This document shows, piece after piece, positions 34,262-45,662 of a stretch of DNA of 64,000 bases (the first letter of the stretch is position 1; each line of letters starts with the position of its first letter). A model generated the notes under the pieces. It did not search any database and was not told where the DNA came from. It saw only the letters and a program-made list of their open reading frames with translations. Both the position numbers and the translations under genes were made by a program. The stretch lies in the NCBI RefSeq assembly GCF_002744735.1, contig NZ_KZ319339.1, positions 1,656,446 through 1,720,445 on the forward strand. Direction: 5' to 3'. Origin of the DNA: Marinobacter guineae. Lineage in GTDB: Bacteria > Pseudomonadota > Gammaproteobacteria > Pseudomonadales > Oleiphilaceae.

Positions 34262-36801
34262 CAGGCCCCCGTGGACTCAAGCTTGCGCTCGACCCGGACG
34301 CGATCGAATACTTCGATCTGGTCACCAACTTTCACGTCGTAACCCTTAACGCCGATACCACATTCCATGCCATTACGGACTTCAGGTACGTCATCCTTGA
34401 AGCGGCGCAGGGATTCCAGCTCGCCTTCAAAGATAACCACGTTGTCGCGCAGAACACGGATAGGCTTGTTACGGTAAACCGTACCTTCGATCACCATACA
34501 GCCGGCCACCTGACCAAACTTCGGCGAACGGAAAACATCACGAACATCCGCAATGCCAACGATGTCTTCGCGGAATTCCGGTGCCAGCATGCCGGTCAGT
34601 GCTGCTTTCACATCATCAATCAGGTTGTAGATGATGCTGTAGTAGCGCAGATCCAGACCTTCCTGCTCAACCAGGCGCTTGGACGCTGTGTCGGCACGAA
34701 CGTTGAAGCCGAAGATAACCGCATTGGTCGCCATCGCCAGGCTGACGTCGGTCTCGGCAATACCGCCTACACCGGACGACACGATCTTCACCTGAACTTC
34801 CTCGTTGCCAAGATCCTGCAGCGCCTTGGTTATGGCTTCCAGAGAACCGCGAACGTCGGTCTTGAGGACAACGTTGAGGGTTTTGACCTCATCCTTGCCC
34901 ATATTCTCGAACAGGTTCTCAAGCTTCGCAGCCTGCTGGCGCTGGAGACGCTGCTCCCGCTCGCGGGTCTGGCGGAACTCGGCCAGTTCCTTGGCCTTCT
35001 TCTCGTCGGCAACCGCGAAGAACTCGTCACCGGCGTCCGGCGTACCGTTCAGGCCGAGGATTTCGACCGGAATAGACGGACCTGCTTCCTTCACCTGTTT
35101 GCCCGCTTCATCGGTCATGGCCCGGACCTTACCGAAGTAGGAACCGGCCACAACCATGTCGCCCTGACGCAAGGTACCGTTCTGAACCAGTACGGTCGCA
35201 ACGGAACCACGGCCACGCTCAAGACTGGACTCGACCACCACACCCTTGGCCGGGGCGTCTGTTACCGCCTCCAGTTCCAGGACTTCGGCCTGCAGCAGCA
35301 AGGCTTCAAGTAAATCGTCGATGCCCTCACCGCTATGAGCAGAGACCGGCACAAACTGGACGTCACCGCCCCAGTCTTCCGGAATCACTTCCATACCGGC
35401 CAGCTCAGTCTTGATGCGGTCGGGGTCGGCTTCTTCCTTGTCCATCTTGTTCATCGCAACCACGATGGGCACACCGGCTGAGCGGGCGTGCTGGACCGCT
35501 TCCCTGGTCTGGGGCATAACACCGTCATCGGCGGCAACCACCAGAACCACGATATCGGTACACTGGGCACCACGGGCACGCATCGCAGTAAATGCAGCGT
35601 GGCCCGGTGTATCCAGGAAGGACACCATGCCGTGGTCGGTTTCCACGTGGTAGGCACCAATGTGCTGGGTAATACCACCGGATTCGCCGGAGGCCACCTT
35701 GGTACGGCGGATGTAGTCCAGCAGTGAGGTTTTGCCGTGGTCAACGTGGCCCATCACACTCACAACCGGAGCGCGCTTGGTCTTTTCACCGCCTTCGAAG
35801 GAGAATTCACTCAGAACCTCTTCTTCGAACGCATCGTCGCTGACTGTCTTGGCCTTGTGACCCAGCTCTTCAGTCACCAGAACGGCAGTTTCCTGGTCCA
35901 GTGCCTGGTTGATGGTGGCCATAACGCCCATTCCCATCAGGGTCTTGATTACGTCAGCCGACTTGACCGCCATACGCTGGGCAAGGTCACCAACACTAAT
36001 CGTTTCCGGAATCTCTACTTCTCTGACCATTGGTTTGGTCGGCCTCTCGAAGCCATGACGCTTCTCTTTGGGTTTCTTTTTCGCACGCAGCGGCTTACGC
36101 AGCGTGGTCTCTTCCTCGTCTTCGGAGATAACCAGCGGCTCTTCCACCGGACGAGCGCGAGGACCGCGATGGCCAGCCTGCTTCTTCTTCGGCTTGCCTT
36201 CTTCGATCTCGTCGCCGCGCTCGCGAACTTTTTCTTTCTTCTTCTTCGGTTTGCGATCCTTGCCCTCGCCTTCAGGCGGTGGCATCGGGATATCTTCCGG
36301 AGCTGGAACCGGTGCTGGCTCTGCCGCTTTCTTCGGCTCAGCCTGTTCCTGCTGTGCTGCCTCTTCCGACGTCGCTGCCTCAGCCGAAGACGACTTTTCA
36401 GCCTCAGCCTGCTCGGCTGCCACCTTCGGCGCTTCTTCCACCGGCGGCTGCTCTTGCGCTTGCTCCGCTACCAGCTCTTCCGGTTTCGACGCTTCAGCTT
36501 CAGGCTGCACTTCGGCCCGCTTGATGTACGTGCGGCGCTTGCGAACCTCAACATTGACGGTTTTTGCCTTGCCCGCCTTGAGCGTCGTGGTGGTCTTGCG
36601 CTTCAGGGTAATCTTGCGTGGCTCGGCATCGGCCTCACCGTGGGTCTTTCTCAAATAGGCCAGCAACTGCTGCTTCTCATCGCTGGAGACAGAGTCACTC
36701 TCGGAGCGCGCCTTCAGGCCGGCCTCCACAATCTGCTTCAGCAAACGATCCACGGGAGCGCCTACATCCTCGGCCAGTTGTTTTACCGTTACTTCAGCCA
36801 T
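34261..36801 (-). CDS. infB: translation initiation factor IF-2
   Basis: An 846-residue translational GTPase. N-terminal IF2N domain ([20 protein letters not shown]), a long Glu/Ala/Pro/Lys-rich linker (about 100-260), second IF2N-like domain, then the G domain with [17 protein letters not shown] and NKMD, and C-terminal domains that bind fMet-tRNA. Guides initiator tRNA to the 30S P site. Middle of the rimP-nusA-infB operon. Confidence 0.97.
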   Translation of the reverse strand: MAEVTVKQLAEDVGAPVDRLLKQIVEAGLKARSESDSVSSDEKQQLLAYLRKTHGEADAEPRKITLKRKTTTTLKAGKAKTVNVEVRKRRTYIKRAEVQPEAEASKPEELVAEQAQEQPPVEEAPKVAAEQAEAEKSSSAEAATSEEAAQQEQAEPKKAAEPAPVPAPEDIPMPPPEGEGKDRKPKKKKEKVRERGDEIEEGKPKKKQAGHRGPRARPVEEPLVISEDEEETTLRKPLRAKKKPKEKRHGFERPTKPMVREVEIPETISVGDLAQRMAVKSADVIKTLMGMGVMATINQALDQETAVLVTEELGHKAKTVSDDAFEEEVLSEFSFEGGEKTKRAPVVSVMGHVDHGKTSLLDYIRRTKVASGESGGITQHIGAYHVETDHGMVSFLDTPGHAAFTAMRARGAQCTDIVVLVVAADDGVMPQTREAVQHARSAGVPIVVAMNKMDKEEADPDRIKTELAGMEVIPEDWGGDVQFVPVSAHSGEGIDDLLEALLLQAEVLELEAVTDAPAKGVVVESSLERGRGSVATVLVQNGTLRQGDMVVAGSYFGKVRAMTDEAGKQVKEAGPSIPVEILGLNGTPDAGDEFFAVADEKKAKELAEFRQTREREQRLQRQQAAKLENLFENMGKDEVKTLNVVLKTDVRGSLEAITKALQDLGNEEVQVKIVSSGVGGIAETDVSLAMATNAVIFGFNVRADTASKRLVEQEGLDLRYYSIIYNLIDDVKAALTGMLAPEFREDIVGIADVRDVFRSPKFGQVAGCMVIEGTVYRNKPIRVLRDNVVIFEGELESLRRFKDDVPEVRNGMECGIGVKGYDVKVGDQIEVFDRVRVERKLESTGA

Positions 36802-36819
36802 ACTGGTCCTCCTCCCGAA

Positions 36820-38313
36820 TTAAGCCTGGTCTTCAAACCAGGGGGCACGTGCGGTCATGATAAGCTGACCGGCACGCTCTTCATCCATACCATCGATATC
36901 GAGCAGATCGTCAACCGACTGCTCTGCCAGATCTTCCATGGTGCGCACACCCATGCCCGCCAGCTTGAAGGCCAGGCTACGGTCCATACCGTCCATACCG
37001 AGAAGATCTTCTGCCGGCTCGGCACCCTCAAGTGCCTCCTCGCTTGCCAGGGCCTGGTTCAACAGGACATCCTTGGCACGGCGGCGCAGTTCAGTGACGG
37101 TCTCTTCGTCGAAACCTTCGATCGCCAGCATCTCTTCCATCGGCACGTAGGCCACCTCTTCGATCGAGGTAAACCCTTCCTCAATCAGCACACCGGCGAA
37201 CTCTTCATCAATGTCCAGGTTGCCAGTGAAATGCTCTACAAGCCGATTATACTCCTGCTCCTGACGTTCACCGGCTTCTTCTTCGGTCATCACGTTCAGG
37301 GTCCAGCCGGTCAGTTCCGTAGCCAGACGGACATTCTGGCCGTTCCGGCCAATAGCCTGGGCCAGATTGTCTTCCGCCACAGCCACTTCCATGGTGTGCC
37401 GGTCTTCGTCCATTACGATGGAGGCAACCTCCGCCGGGGCCATGGCATTGATCACCAGCTGGGCAGGGTTATCGTCCCAAAGCACGATATCAACACGCTC
37501 ACCACCCAGTTCGTTGGAAACAGCCTGAACGCGGGAACCGCGCATACCCACACAGGCACCAACCGGGTCGATACGGCGATCGTTGGTTTTGACTGCAATC
37601 TTCGCCCGGGAGCCGGGGTCTCTTGCAGCACCGCGGATCTCAATCAGTTCTTCCGCGATTTCCGGAACCTCGATGCGGAATAGCTCGATCAGCATCTGCG
37701 ATGCGGTGCGGCTCAGGATCAGCTGGGGGCCGCGATGATCGGTACGGATCTCCAGAAGCAGGGACCGCACCCGGTCGCCCATTCGGAAGGTTTCCCGGGG
37801 AATCAGGTGTTCCCGGGGCAAAAGCGCCTCGGCGTTACTGCCAAGATCAACAATAACATTGTCACGAGTCACTTTTTTGACCGTACCAGACACCAGCTCA
37901 CCAACACGGTCACGATAGCTGTCGACAATTTTCATGCGCTCAGCTTCCCGGACCTTCTGGAAGATGATCTGCTTGGCAGCCTGGGCCCCGATCCGACCGA
38001 ATGCCTCGGACTCAATTTTCTCTTCGTGAATATCGCCCGGCTTCAGCGCCGTGTCGATTTCCTCGGCTTCCTGCAGAGTCAGTTCCGTACCAAGCGCAGG
38101 AACCGCATCGTTGTCCACAACCAGCCAACGGCGGAAGGTCTCATATTCTCCGGTTTTCCGGTCGATCGAAACCCGGATATCCGCCTCTTCGTCATCAAAG
38201 CGTTTTTTGGCAGCGGTGGCCAGTGCCAGCTCGATCGCTTCAAAAATCACATCCTTCTCGACACCTTTCTCGTTCGAGACGGATTCAACCACCAGCAAGA
38301 TCTCTTTACTCAT
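36820..38313 (-). CDS. nusA: transcription termination/antitermination factor NusA
   Basis: A 497-residue protein with N-terminal RNA-polymerase-binding domain, S1 domain ([19 protein letters not shown]), two KH domains ([29 protein letters not shown]) and two acidic C-terminal repeats, the full-length gammaproteobacterial form. Promotes pausing and hairpin folding at terminators and joins antitermination complexes. In E. coli NusA represses its own operon at leader terminators; a similar leader exists here ahead of rimP. Confidence 0.97.
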   Translation of the reverse strand: MSKEILLVVESVSNEKGVEKDVIFEAIELALATAAKKRFDDEEADIRVSIDRKTGEYETFRRWLVVDNDAVPALGTELTLQEAEEIDTALKPGDIHEEKIESEAFGRIGAQAAKQIIFQKVREAERMKIVDSYRDRVGELVSGTVKKVTRDNVIVDLGSNAEALLPREHLIPRETFRMGDRVRSLLLEIRTDHRGPQLILSRTASQMLIELFRIEVPEIAEELIEIRGAARDPGSRAKIAVKTNDRRIDPVGACVGMRGSRVQAVSNELGGERVDIVLWDDNPAQLVINAMAPAEVASIVMDEDRHTMEVAVAEDNLAQAIGRNGQNVRLATELTGWTLNVMTEEEAGERQEQEYNRLVEHFTGNLDIDEEFAGVLIEEGFTSIEEVAYVPMEEMLAIEGFDEETVTELRRRAKDVLLNQALASEEALEGAEPAEDLLGMDGMDRSLAFKLAGMGVRTMEDLAEQSVDDLLDIDGMDEERAGQLIMTARAPWFEDQA

Positions 38314-38367
38314 TGGATTGCCCTGCCTTCAACATAAACTGTGCGTCCACTGACTTTTTAATATCGT

Positions 38368-38829
38368 TCATTCGAATACCGGTACGATGTGGGCCTTTTC
38401 GATACTGTCGAAAGGCAAAAGATATTCGTGGTCATCAACGACCACCACCACATCATCACCTTCGACGCCTTTAATCAGCCCCTGGAACTTCCGGCGCCCT
38501 TCAAATGCCATCCGGAGACGAATCTGCACCTGGTGGCCGGCAAAGGCTTCGTATTGTTCCAGACGAAACAGCGGGCGATCCATCCCCGGGGATGAAACCT
38601 CCAGTGTGTACTCGGTCTGGATGGGATCTTCCACATCCATCACACCGCTGATCTGGCGACTGACTTTTTCGCAGTCCTCGATACCGATGCCGTTCTCGGC
38701 ATCGTCAATAAATACTCGCAGCAGGGAATGATGGCCCTGTGAGCGGAATTCAATGCCCCAGAACTCATACCCCAGCCCCTCAATTACAGGCCGGAGAATG
38801 TCTTCCAGTTGTTTAATCTTGGCTGACAA
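38368..38829 (-). CDS. rimP: ribosome maturation factor RimP
   Basis: A 153-residue protein needed for 30S maturation. Characteristic stretches are [23 protein letters not shown] and [16 protein letters not shown], with [20 protein letters not shown] at the end. The start is TTG at 38829 (GAAGG upstream); no ATG fits the family length. First gene of the nusA operon. Confidence 0.93.
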   Translation of the reverse strand: MSAKIKQLEDILRPVIEGLGYEFWGIEFRSQGHHSLLRVFIDDAENGIGIEDCEKVSRQISGVMDVEDPIQTEYTLEVSSPGMDRPLFRLEQYEAFAGHQVQIRLRMAFEGRRKFQGLIKGVEGDDVVVVVDDHEYLLPFDSIEKAHIVPVFE

Positions 38830-38872
38830 GTTACGCCTTCTCCGTTATCAGATTTACCGGCCCCAAAAACAA

Positions 38873-38900
38873 AAAAAGGGCTGTTTTATCAGCCCTTTTT
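38873..38900. terminator. terminator-like hairpin just upstream of rimP
   Basis: AAAAAGGGCTG (38873-38883), loop of 6, CAGCCCTTTTT (38890-38900). Symmetric, so able to act in both directions; on the operon strand it ends in a T run. Confidence 0.75.
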
Positions 38901-38935
38901 ATGCACCAGGGCCCTTTGCGCCAGGCCCCTTAATC

Positions 38936-38957
38936 AAAAAGCCCCGAACAATGGGGC
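38936..38957 (-). terminator. leader terminator in rimP-nusA operon
   Basis: On the minus strand GCCCC-ATTGTTC-GGGGC is followed by TTTTT. Confidence 0.8.
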
Positions 38958-39069
38958 CTTTTGTTGCAAGAACTCGCAGGAAGCAAACCGATGTACCGCT
39001 TCCTGCTGACAGACACCTGGCCTGCCAGAAACCCGCCAGCACCACGCGGCAGGTCCCAATATCCGCCGG

Positions 39070-39098
39070 AGTATAGAGACGCCGGGCGGAGTGGTCAA
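39070..39098 (-). promoter_or_regulatory. sigma-70 promoter of rimP-nusA-infB operon
   Basis: Minus strand TTGACC (39093-39098), 17-nt spacer, TATACT (39070-39075). It lies just beyond the tRNA-Leu terminator and would start RNA near 39063, giving a leader of about 235 nt. Confidence 0.75.
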
Positions 39099-39107
39099 GG
39101 ACTGACC

Positions 39108-39141
39108 AAAAAAAACGGCCTGGAGAGTCCAAGCCGTTTTT
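39108..39141 (-). terminator. terminator of secG-tRNA-Leu
   Basis: Minus strand AACGGCTTGGA paired with TCCAGGCCGTT around a short loop, followed by eight T residues, 9 nt past the tRNA 3' end. Confidence 0.85.
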
Positions 39142-39149
39142 CTTCAATA

Positions 39150-39234
39150 TGGTGCCCGGGGCCGGACTCGAACCGGCACAGCTTTCGCCACTACCCCCTC
39201 AAGATAGCGTGTCTACCAGTTTCACCACCCGGGC
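39150..39234 (-). tRNA. tRNA-Leu (anticodon GAG)
   Basis: An 85-nt class II tRNA. Acceptor stem GCCCGGG/CCCGGGC, D arm GTG...CAC with GGTAGA, anticodon stem CTATC/GGTAG around loop TTGAGGG (anticodon GAG, reads CUC/CUU), long variable arm, T arm GCCGG-TTCGAGT-CCGGC and encoded CCA. It sits 7 nt after secG, the same place as the Leu(GAG) tRNA in E. coli and Pseudomonas; the initiator tRNA found next to it in E. coli is absent. Confidence 0.97.
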
Positions 39235-39241
39235 AACATTC

Positions 39242-39622
39242 TTACTCGAGTTCAGGGAGACCAGACTCCCCGCCCCCGGCTTCGCTGGAGGAAGCTTTAC
39301 CATTTTCAGCAGCACTGTCAGTCGGTGCGGGGGCAGCGGATTCCTCAACGACAGGAATGCCTGCTTCTCCGGCCAGCTCGGCGCGCTGCTTGGCAAAGAT
39401 TGCCAGCGAGAAACTTGTTACAAAAAATACGATGGCGAGCAGGGTCGTGAAGCGGGTCAGAAAACTGCCGCTACCCTGACTGCCGAATACTGTCTGAGAG
39501 GCACCACCACCAAAGGCAGCGCCTGCGTCAGCACCCTTGCCCTGCTGGATCAGCACCAGACCCACCAGCGCCACCGCAATCACGACGTGCACAACGACTA
39601 CCAGTGTCTCTAACCAATCCAT
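39242..39622 (-). CDS. secG: preprotein translocase subunit SecG
   Basis: A 126-residue inner-membrane protein with two transmembrane helices (LVVVVHVVIAVALVGLVLIQ and TTLLAIVFFVTSFSLAIF) joined by GKGADAGAAFGGGASQTVFG, the SecG hallmark. A Glu/Ala/Ser-rich tail of about 40 residues follows. Part of SecYEG. Located between tpiA and tRNA-Leu and probably cotranscribed with both. Confidence 0.95.
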   Translation of the reverse strand: MDWLETLVVVVHVVIAVALVGLVLIQQGKGADAGAAFGGGASQTVFGSQGSGSFLTRFTTLLAIVFFVTSFSLAIFAKQRAELAGEAGIPVVEESAAPAPTDSAAENGKASSSEAGGGESGLPELE

Positions 39623-39646
39623 AACGACTCTCGCGAACCTTTAACT

Positions 39647-40405
39647 TTAGGCACCTGCCGGAACAGCCCGGCAAATACTTACAAATTCTTCTGCTACCAG
39701 CGACGCTCCGCCGATCAACCCGCCGTCAATATCCGGCCCGGCAAAAAGCGCGGCTGCATTATCCGCTTTTACACTGCCCCCGTAAAGCAGGGATATCTCT
39801 TCCGCGGGGGCTCCCAACTCTGCCAGCACCTTTCTGATCGATGCGTGCATGGCCTGGGCATCTTGTGCCGTGGCGGTTTTTCCGGTGCCAATGGCCCAAA
39901 CAGGCTCATAAGCGACAACAACATGCGACCACTGATTCGGAGCCACCGCTGCCAGACCTTTCCGGACCTGACCCGCAACAACCGACTCCGCCTCGCCAGC
40001 TTCACGCTGCTCAAGCGTTTCACCGACACAGACGATGGCACCCAGACCACTACCAACAAGGCGCTCGACTTTCGCGGCCACTTCGTCGTCGGTTTCACCA
40101 AAGATCTGACGACGCTCAGAGTGCCCGACCAAAGCGTAACGGCAACCCTGATCCTTTGCCATCTCAGCGGAAATCTCACCGGTATAGGCTCCGGACCCCC
40201 ACCGCCCGACGTTCTGAACACCCAATGCCAATGCATCACCGGCCTGAGCGGCCGCATCTCCGATATAAATTGCGGGAGGAATAATAACAACCTCAACGCC
40301 ATTATCAAGAGACTCGACCTGGGATCGCACATAGCCTACCAGGGTTTGGGCCAGGTCTTTTGACCCGTTCATTTTCCAGTTTCCGGCTACGATCTTACGA
40401 CGCAT
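39647..40405 (-). CDS. tpiA: triosephosphate isomerase
   Basis: A 252-residue TIM barrel interconverting dihydroxyacetone phosphate and glyceraldehyde 3-phosphate. Catalytic residues lie in NWKMNG (Lys), GHSERRQ (His) and AYEPVWAIGTGK (Glu). ATG 40405 (MRRKIVAGNWKMNG) is chosen by family length; the upstream open frame has no counterpart. Confidence 0.96.
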   Translation of the reverse strand: MRRKIVAGNWKMNGSKDLAQTLVGYVRSQVESLDNGVEVVIIPPAIYIGDAAAQAGDALALGVQNVGRWGSGAYTGEISAEMAKDQGCRYALVGHSERRQIFGETDDEVAAKVERLVGSGLGAIVCVGETLEQREAGEAESVVAGQVRKGLAAVAPNQWSHVVVAYEPVWAIGTGKTATAQDAQAMHASIRKVLAELGAPAEEISLLYGGSVKADNAAALFAGPDIDGGLIGGASLVAEEFVSICRAVPAGA

Positions 40406-40480
40406 AACAGTTCCCGAACGTGAGGGAGGGCGAACTATACAGCACTCCCTCCCAGCAGACAACCGCCTGAAAACACAAAA

Positions 40481-41824
40481 TTATGCGGTAGAATTCTCCA
40501 CCACTTTCGCCAGTTCCTCAACAACCCGCAGGATATCCTCTGCGTCCTGTCCTTCGGCCATAACCCGGATTAGCGGTTCGGTTCCAGAGGCTCTGAGCAG
40601 GATTCGCCCGGAGCTGCCCAGGTCGGATTCGGCCTTTTTCACTGCGGCCACGATGTCACCCCGGCTAAACGGGTCAAAACGCTGGCTCACACGCACGTTT
40701 ATCATCTTCTGGGGCAGCTTGCTCATACCCTGACGGATATCAGAAAGTGTCTTCCCCGATTGCCTGATCGCCAGCAGAGTCTGCAGCGCCGAGACAATCC
40801 CATCTCCGGTACTCGTGCAGTCACGAATAACCATATGGCCCGAGCCTTCACCGCCGAGCACCCAGTTGTTGGCCACCAGGCGCTCCATGACGTAGCGATC
40901 GCCGACTTTTGCGCGTTCGAATTCGATTCCGATCTCAGTCAGTGCCAACTCGACACCAAGATTGGTCATCAGGGTGCCGACCACCCCACCTTTCAGGCGA
41001 CCCTCTGCAAAACGCTGGGAGGCAATCACGTAGAGAAGTTCATCGCCATCCACTTCGGAACCATCACGATCCACCATCAGGACCCGGTCACCGTCGCCGT
41101 CAAACGCGATGCCAAGGTCCGCCCTCTTTTCAACAACAGCCGCCTTCAGTGCTTCCAGATGGGTTGAGCCGACGTTCAGGTTGATATTCAGACCATCGGG
41201 ATCGGCGCCAATCACCGATACCGTGGCACCAAGCTCACGAAACACTTTGGGGGCCACGTGGTAAGTAGCACCATGGGCGCAATCCAGCACGATTTTCATG
41301 CCATCCAGGGTGAATTCGTTTGGCACGGTGCTTTTACAGAATTCCACGTACCGGCCCGGAGCATCGTCCACCCGGGAGGCCTTACCAAGCTCCGTTGGCT
41401 CACACACCTGAATCGGCATGTCCAGCCAGCGCTCGATTTCCGCTTCCAGGGCGTCATCGAGCTTGGTGCCGTCAGCCGAGAAAAATTTGATGCCATTGTC
41501 GTGATGAGGGTTATGGGACGCGCTGATCACGATACCAGCCGATGCCCGGAATGTACGGGTGAGGTAGGCAATGGCCGGAGTTGGCATCGGGCCGAGCAGC
41601 TTTACATCGACACCGGCGGCTGAAAGCCCGGCCTCCAGGGCGGACTCAAACATGTAACCGGAGAGCCGGGTGTCCTTGCCTATCAGGACACTGTTGCGAT
41701 GACCATCGCGTTTGAATGCCTGACCGGCGGCCCAGCCCAGCTTGAGCATGAATTCCGGGGTAATCGGAAACTCGCCGACACGGCCGCGAATACCGTCCGT
41801 GCCAAAATATTTTCTCTCGGACAT
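40481..41824 (-). CDS. glmM: phosphoglucosamine mutase
   Basis: A 447-residue alpha-D-phosphohexomutase. The phosphoserine loop [16 protein letters not shown], metal loop DGDGDRVL, sugar loop GEGSGH and phosphate loop [12 protein letters not shown] are all present. Converts glucosamine-6-phosphate to glucosamine-1-phosphate for peptidoglycan and LPS. Its ATG overlaps the folP stop by one base. Confidence 0.97.
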   Translation of the reverse strand: MSERKYFGTDGIRGRVGEFPITPEFMLKLGWAAGQAFKRDGHRNSVLIGKDTRLSGYMFESALEAGLSAAGVDVKLLGPMPTPAIAYLTRTFRASAGIVISASHNPHHDNGIKFFSADGTKLDDALEAEIERWLDMPIQVCEPTELGKASRVDDAPGRYVEFCKSTVPNEFTLDGMKIVLDCAHGATYHVAPKVFRELGATVSVIGADPDGLNINLNVGSTHLEALKAAVVEKRADLGIAFDGDGDRVLMVDRDGSEVDGDELLYVIASQRFAEGRLKGGVVGTLMTNLGVELALTEIGIEFERAKVGDRYVMERLVANNWVLGGEGSGHMVIRDCTSTGDGIVSALQTLLAIRQSGKTLSDIRQGMSKLPQKMINVRVSQRFDPFSRGDIVAAVKKAESDLGSSGRILLRASGTEPLIRVMAEGQDAEDILRVVEELAKVVENSTA

Positions 41825-42654
41825 TAACCTGCCTCCTTGACTGCCGCCACCACACGGACGGCGTCTACTGTTTCCCTGACATCGTGCACTCGAATAATAC
41901 TGGCACCTTTCATGGCGGATATTGTCGCGGCCGCGAGACTCGCGGGCAACCTTTCATTCACATCGCGACCGGTGATATGGCCGAGCATGGATTTCCGGGA
42001 AACCCCGATCAATAGTGGATGCCCGAGGATGTGCATCTGCTCGAGGGAAGCCAGCAACTGCAGGTTGTGCTCGAGACTCTTGCCAAAACCGAAGCCCGGG
42101 TCGAGCAGAATATTCTCCGGACGAACGCCTGCCATTTCGGCTACACGCATTCGCTCTGAGAGAAACGAACTCACCTCCCGGCGGACATTCCGGTAGTCCG
42201 GATGATCCTGCATGGTGTCCGGTTCGCCCTGGATATGCATGATGCACACTGGTATACCCACCCGGGCAACCACCTCAGGCGCGCCTTCCCGCTGAAGCGC
42301 ACGCACATCGTTGATCAGACCTGCCCCGAGCCGTGCTGTTTCGGCCATCACTTCCGGCGCACTGGTGTCCACCGAGACCACGGCATCCAGCTCCCGGGCA
42401 ATCGCTTCTACCACCGGGCAGACCCGATCCAGCTCTTCCTGAACCGACACCGGCGTCGCGCCCGGGCGGGTCGACTCGCCACCGACATCGATAAATGCCG
42501 CGCCATCGGCCACCATTTGCCTTGCCCGCTGGAGAGCCACATCGGGCCGGTTAAACTTCCCACCATCGGAGAAGGAATCCGGCGTTACGTTCAAAATCCC
42601 CATTACGTGGCAGCGGGACATATCCAGCGCCCGCCCGGCAAATTTCATTTTCAT
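41824..42654 (-). CDS. folP: dihydropteroate synthase
   Basis: A 276-residue TIM barrel. [24 protein letters not shown] and [13 protein letters not shown] are the pterin- and pABA-site motifs. Makes dihydropteroate in folate synthesis and is the sulfonamide target. Lies between ftsH and glmM in the same operon. Confidence 0.97.
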   Translation of the reverse strand: MKMKFAGRALDMSRCHVMGILNVTPDSFSDGGKFNRPDVALQRARQMVADGAAFIDVGGESTRPGATPVSVQEELDRVCPVVEAIARELDAVVSVDTSAPEVMAETARLGAGLINDVRALQREGAPEVVARVGIPVCIMHIQGEPDTMQDHPDYRNVRREVSSFLSERMRVAEMAGVRPENILLDPGFGFGKSLEHNLQLLASLEQMHILGHPLLIGVSRKSMLGHITGRDVNERLPASLAAATISAMKGASIIRVHDVRETVDAVRVVAAVKEAG

Positions 42655-42749
42655 GGCAAACCTTTTTCAGACTGGCAAAAACAAACGCCGCCCGGGGTCC
42701 GGGCGGCGCAGGGAACTACAAGGATTTTCTGACCGGAAAGCCGGTAGCG

Positions 42750-44693
42750 TCAGTGCTCTCCGGCAGGACGGCCGACACCGGGATGGCGGCCATCGTCGGA
42801 AGCCTTGGGCTCCGGCGCCACTTCAGGCTCGTCGGCTTTCACGCCACCTGCAGGACCGCTGTCTCCCCAGCCTTTTGGCGGACGAGGCGCCCGGCCTTCC
42901 ATGATGTCGTCGATCTGATGACGATCAATGGTTTCGTACTTCATCAGCGCGTCGGCCATCAGGTCCAGCTTTTCACGGTTATCAATCAGGATCTGCTTGG
43001 CTTTCTCGTAGCAGGTGTCGATGATGTTCCGGACTTCTTCGTCAATCCGCTGGGCGGTTTCCGGCGAGTACACTGTCTGGGACTGGCCAGCGGAACGACC
43101 GAGGAACGGCTCTTCACTGTCGGTATCGTACTGCAGCGGCCCGAGCTTCTCGGACAGCCCCCAACGGGTCACCATGTTCCGGGCCAGACTGGTCGCCCGC
43201 TCGATGTCGTTGGACGCACCCGTGGTGACGCCATCAAATCCAAGAGTCAGCTCTTCGGCAATACGGCCACCGAATAGACTGCAGATCGAGCTGATCAGGA
43301 ACCGCTTGCTGTGGCTGTACCTGTCCTCTTCAGGGAGGAACATGGTCACACCCAGCGCGCGGCCGCGAGGAATAATGCTGACCTTGTAAACCGGGTCGTG
43401 CTCGGGCATCAGCCGACCGACAATGGCATGGCCAGATTCATGGTAAGCGGTGTTCCGCTTTTCTTTCTCGCTCATCACCATGGACTTGCGCTCGGCGCCC
43501 ATCATGATCTTGTCTTTGGCCAACTCGAACTCTTCCATGGAAACCAGGCGCTGGTTACGACGCGCCGCAAACAGCGCAGCTTCGTTAACCAGGTTGGCAA
43601 GATCCGCACCGGAGAACCCAGGCGTACCACGGGCAATCAAAGCGGGCTCTACGCTGTCGTCCAGGGGCACTTTCTTCATGTGCACCTTGAGAATCTGTTC
43701 ACGGCCGATGATATCCGGCAGCCCAACGACCACCTGACGATCGAAACGGCCCGGGCGCAACAGCGCGGGGTCGAGAACATCCGGACGGTTGGTGGCTGCG
43801 ATGACGATAACGCCTTCATTGCCTTCAAAGCCGTCCATCTCAACCAGCAACTGGTTCAGGGTCTGCTCGCGCTCGTCATGACCGCCACCCATACCGGCGC
43901 CACGATGGCGACCGACCGCATCAATCTCGTCGATAAAGATGATGCAGGGGCTCTGCTTCTTGGCCTGCTCGAACATATCTCGAACACGGGATGCGCCCAC
44001 GCCCACGAACATTTCCACGAAGTCGGAGCCGGAGATGGAAAAGAACGGCACCTTGGCTTCACCAGCAATAGCTTTGGCGAGCAGGGTTTTACCAGTACCC
44101 GGCTGACCCACCATCAGAACGCCTTTGGGAATGCTGCCACCAAGACGCTGGAACTTGCTGGGATCCCGCAGGAAGTCCACAAGCTCCTTCACGTCTTCTT
44201 TGGCCTCATCAACCCCGGCCACGTCCCCGAAGGTCGTTTTGATCTGATCTTCACTCATCAGACGAGCCTTGCTCTTGCCAAAGGACATGGGGCCTTTGCC
44301 GCCGCCACCTCCCTGCATCTGACGCATGAAGAAAACGAACAGCGCGATGATGATGAGTATCGGAAACGCGGCCACCAGCAACTGTGTCCACAGGCTCTGA
44401 CGCTCAGGCTGCTTACCGATTACCTCGACTTGATTTGCAAGAAGGTCGTCCATCAACTTGTTGTCAGACACCTGGGGACGGATTGTCTGGAACTGGGAAC
44501 CGTCATCGCGGGTACCCTGCACCTCCAACCCATCAATTGTGACCTGACGGACCTGCCCTTGCTGGACCATCTCCACAAACTGGGAATAATTGACTTGTTG
44601 GCCGGTGGTGGTGGGAGAGAAGTTCTGAAACACCATCAGCAGCACGGCGGCTATAATTAGCCAGAGAACCAGATTTTTTGCCATATCGTTCAA
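42750..44693 (-). CDS. ftsH: ATP-dependent zinc metalloprotease FtsH
   Basis: A 647-residue membrane AAA+ protease. Two transmembrane helices (residues 7-24 and about 107-125) bracket a periplasmic domain; the AAA module has [19 protein letters not shown] and the second region of homology; the zinc site is HESGH. It degrades SecY, LpxC, sigma-32 and other substrates. The TTG at 44693 has AGGTG 7 nt upstream, while the ATG three codons on (MAKNLVLWL) is too far from it; E. coli ftsH shows the same ambiguity. Gly/Pro-rich tail. Confidence 0.97.
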   Translation of the reverse strand: MNDMAKNLVLWLIIAAVLLMVFQNFSPTTTGQQVNYSQFVEMVQQGQVRQVTIDGLEVQGTRDDGSQFQTIRPQVSDNKLMDDLLANQVEVIGKQPERQSLWTQLLVAAFPILIIIALFVFFMRQMQGGGGGKGPMSFGKSKARLMSEDQIKTTFGDVAGVDEAKEDVKELVDFLRDPSKFQRLGGSIPKGVLMVGQPGTGKTLLAKAIAGEAKVPFFSISGSDFVEMFVGVGASRVRDMFEQAKKQSPCIIFIDEIDAVGRHRGAGMGGGHDEREQTLNQLLVEMDGFEGNEGVIVIAATNRPDVLDPALLRPGRFDRQVVVGLPDIIGREQILKVHMKKVPLDDSVEPALIARGTPGFSGADLANLVNEAALFAARRNQRLVSMEEFELAKDKIMMGAERKSMVMSEKEKRNTAYHESGHAIVGRLMPEHDPVYKVSIIPRGRALGVTMFLPEEDRYSHSKRFLISSICSLFGGRIAEELTLGFDGVTTGASNDIERATSLARNMVTRWGLSEKLGPLQYDTDSEEPFLGRSAGQSQTVYSPETAQRIDEEVRNIIDTCYEKAKQILIDNREKLDLMADALMKYETIDRHQIDDIMEGRAPRPPKGWGDSGPAGGVKADEPEVAPEPKASDDGRHPGVGRPAGEH

Positions 44694-44843
44694 GGATCGT
44701 CACCTGTGAATTGAAGGGTTAGACTTTCGAAAGCACCCTTTTTTGACACCTTACACCAATTGTACGCCTGTCCACCAGAAACGGCCCATCCGTATCGGCC
44801 ACAGGCGCGCTGATCTTACTGACCAGCCTGAAGGCGTGAAGAC

Positions 44844-44873
44844 GGAGTCAGATCAAAGCTTTCATCTGACTCC
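44844..44873. repeat. GTCAGAT palindrome, copy 2
   Basis: GGAGTCAGATC and CATCTGACTCC flank AAAGCTTT; one C-C mismatch otherwise a 30-bp palindrome. Lies 4 nt after the rlmE stop, between tandem leftward genes. Confidence 0.8.
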
Positions 44874-44877
44874 AATT

Positions 44878-45498
44878 TCAGCCTTTAAAGCCTTTGCAAA
44901 CCTGATATATCTCCCGGGAACGAGCCCTTGAAGAATCCGGCTTGCGGCTGACAACCGTGTTAAAGCTGCCACGCATATCAGCCAGCAGCGCATCAAAACC
45001 TTCGCCCTGAAACACCTTGGCAACAAATACGCCACCCGGTCGCAACACCCGCTTCGCCATATCCAGGGCCAGCTCTACCAACCCCATGGCGTTCGGAATA
45101 TCAACGGCGGCCATACCACTCATATTGGGCGCCATATCTGAAATTACAACGTCTGCACGACGATCTCCGAGTAACGCAAGCAATTCTTCGAACACCTCAT
45201 CCTCGGTGAAATCGCCTTGCACAAAGTCCACGCCGGCAATCGGATCCATCGGCAAGATGTCGCTGGCGATGACCACACCTGTGTCGCCAACCTTTTCCGC
45301 GGCTACCTGGGACCAGCCACCCGGCGCCGCCCCGAGATCAACGACCAGCTGACCGGGACGGAACAGCTTGTCCTTGTCATTAAGCTCGATCAGCTTGTAG
45401 CTGGCTCGGGACCGATAGCCATCTTCCTGGGACTTTTTGACCCAGACATCATCGAAATGTTCCTTCAGCCAGCGATCACTGGATTTCGAACGGGCCAA
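44878..45498 (-). CDS. rlmE: 23S rRNA (uridine-2'-O-)-methyltransferase RlmE
   Basis: A 206-residue SAM methyltransferase (FtsJ/RrmJ) that methylates U2552. SAM site [13 protein letters not shown]; catalytic K-D-K-E set includes the KL of SYKLIEL and ISDMAPN. Start is TTG at 45498 with a strong GGAGG 7 nt upstream. Heat-shock gene next to ftsH in E. coli; here divergent from yhbY. Confidence 0.95.
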   Translation of the reverse strand: MARSKSSDRWLKEHFDDVWVKKSQEDGYRSRASYKLIELNDKDKLFRPGQLVVDLGAAPGGWSQVAAEKVGDTGVVIASDILPMDPIAGVDFVQGDFTEDEVFEELLALLGDRRADVVISDMAPNMSGMAAVDIPNAMGLVELALDMAKRVLRPGGVFVAKVFQGEGFDALLADMRGSFNTVVSRKPDSSRARSREIYQVCKGFKG

Positions 45499-45662
45499 TT
45501 AAAACCTCCAAAACTGCGCTTAAACCTGCCAGTGGCCGTTCCGATACGTGTTAACGGCCATTTTTACGGCAAGGTGATCTGTTACAATCCGCAAATTATA
45601 CGTTCAAGTCAGCGCATACGCCGCTGACCTTTTGTTAATTGCACCGATAAAGAGATTACATC

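Larger units (their letters stand above)
38830..39149 (-). promoter_or_regulatory. rimP-nusA operon leader with terminator hairpins
   Basis: Read leftward after the promoter at 39070-39098: hairpin GCAGGAAGC/GCTTCCTGC (38975-39005); intrinsic terminator GCCCC-loop-GGGGC plus T5 (38936-38957); and a second terminator-like hairpin AAAAAGGGCTG/CAGCCCTTTTT (38873-38900). All precede rimP, so transcripts must pass two terminators before the coding region. No open frame of note. Confidence 0.75.

Noticed and set aside
35737..37683. 648-codon open frame spanning infB and nusA on the plus strand
   Set aside because: Runs antisense across two real genes; Leu/Arg/Phe-rich translation without domains.
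38830..39149. Initiator tRNA next to tRNA-Leu as in E. coli metY
   Set aside because: The sequence holds only hairpins and a promoter; no second cloverleaf.
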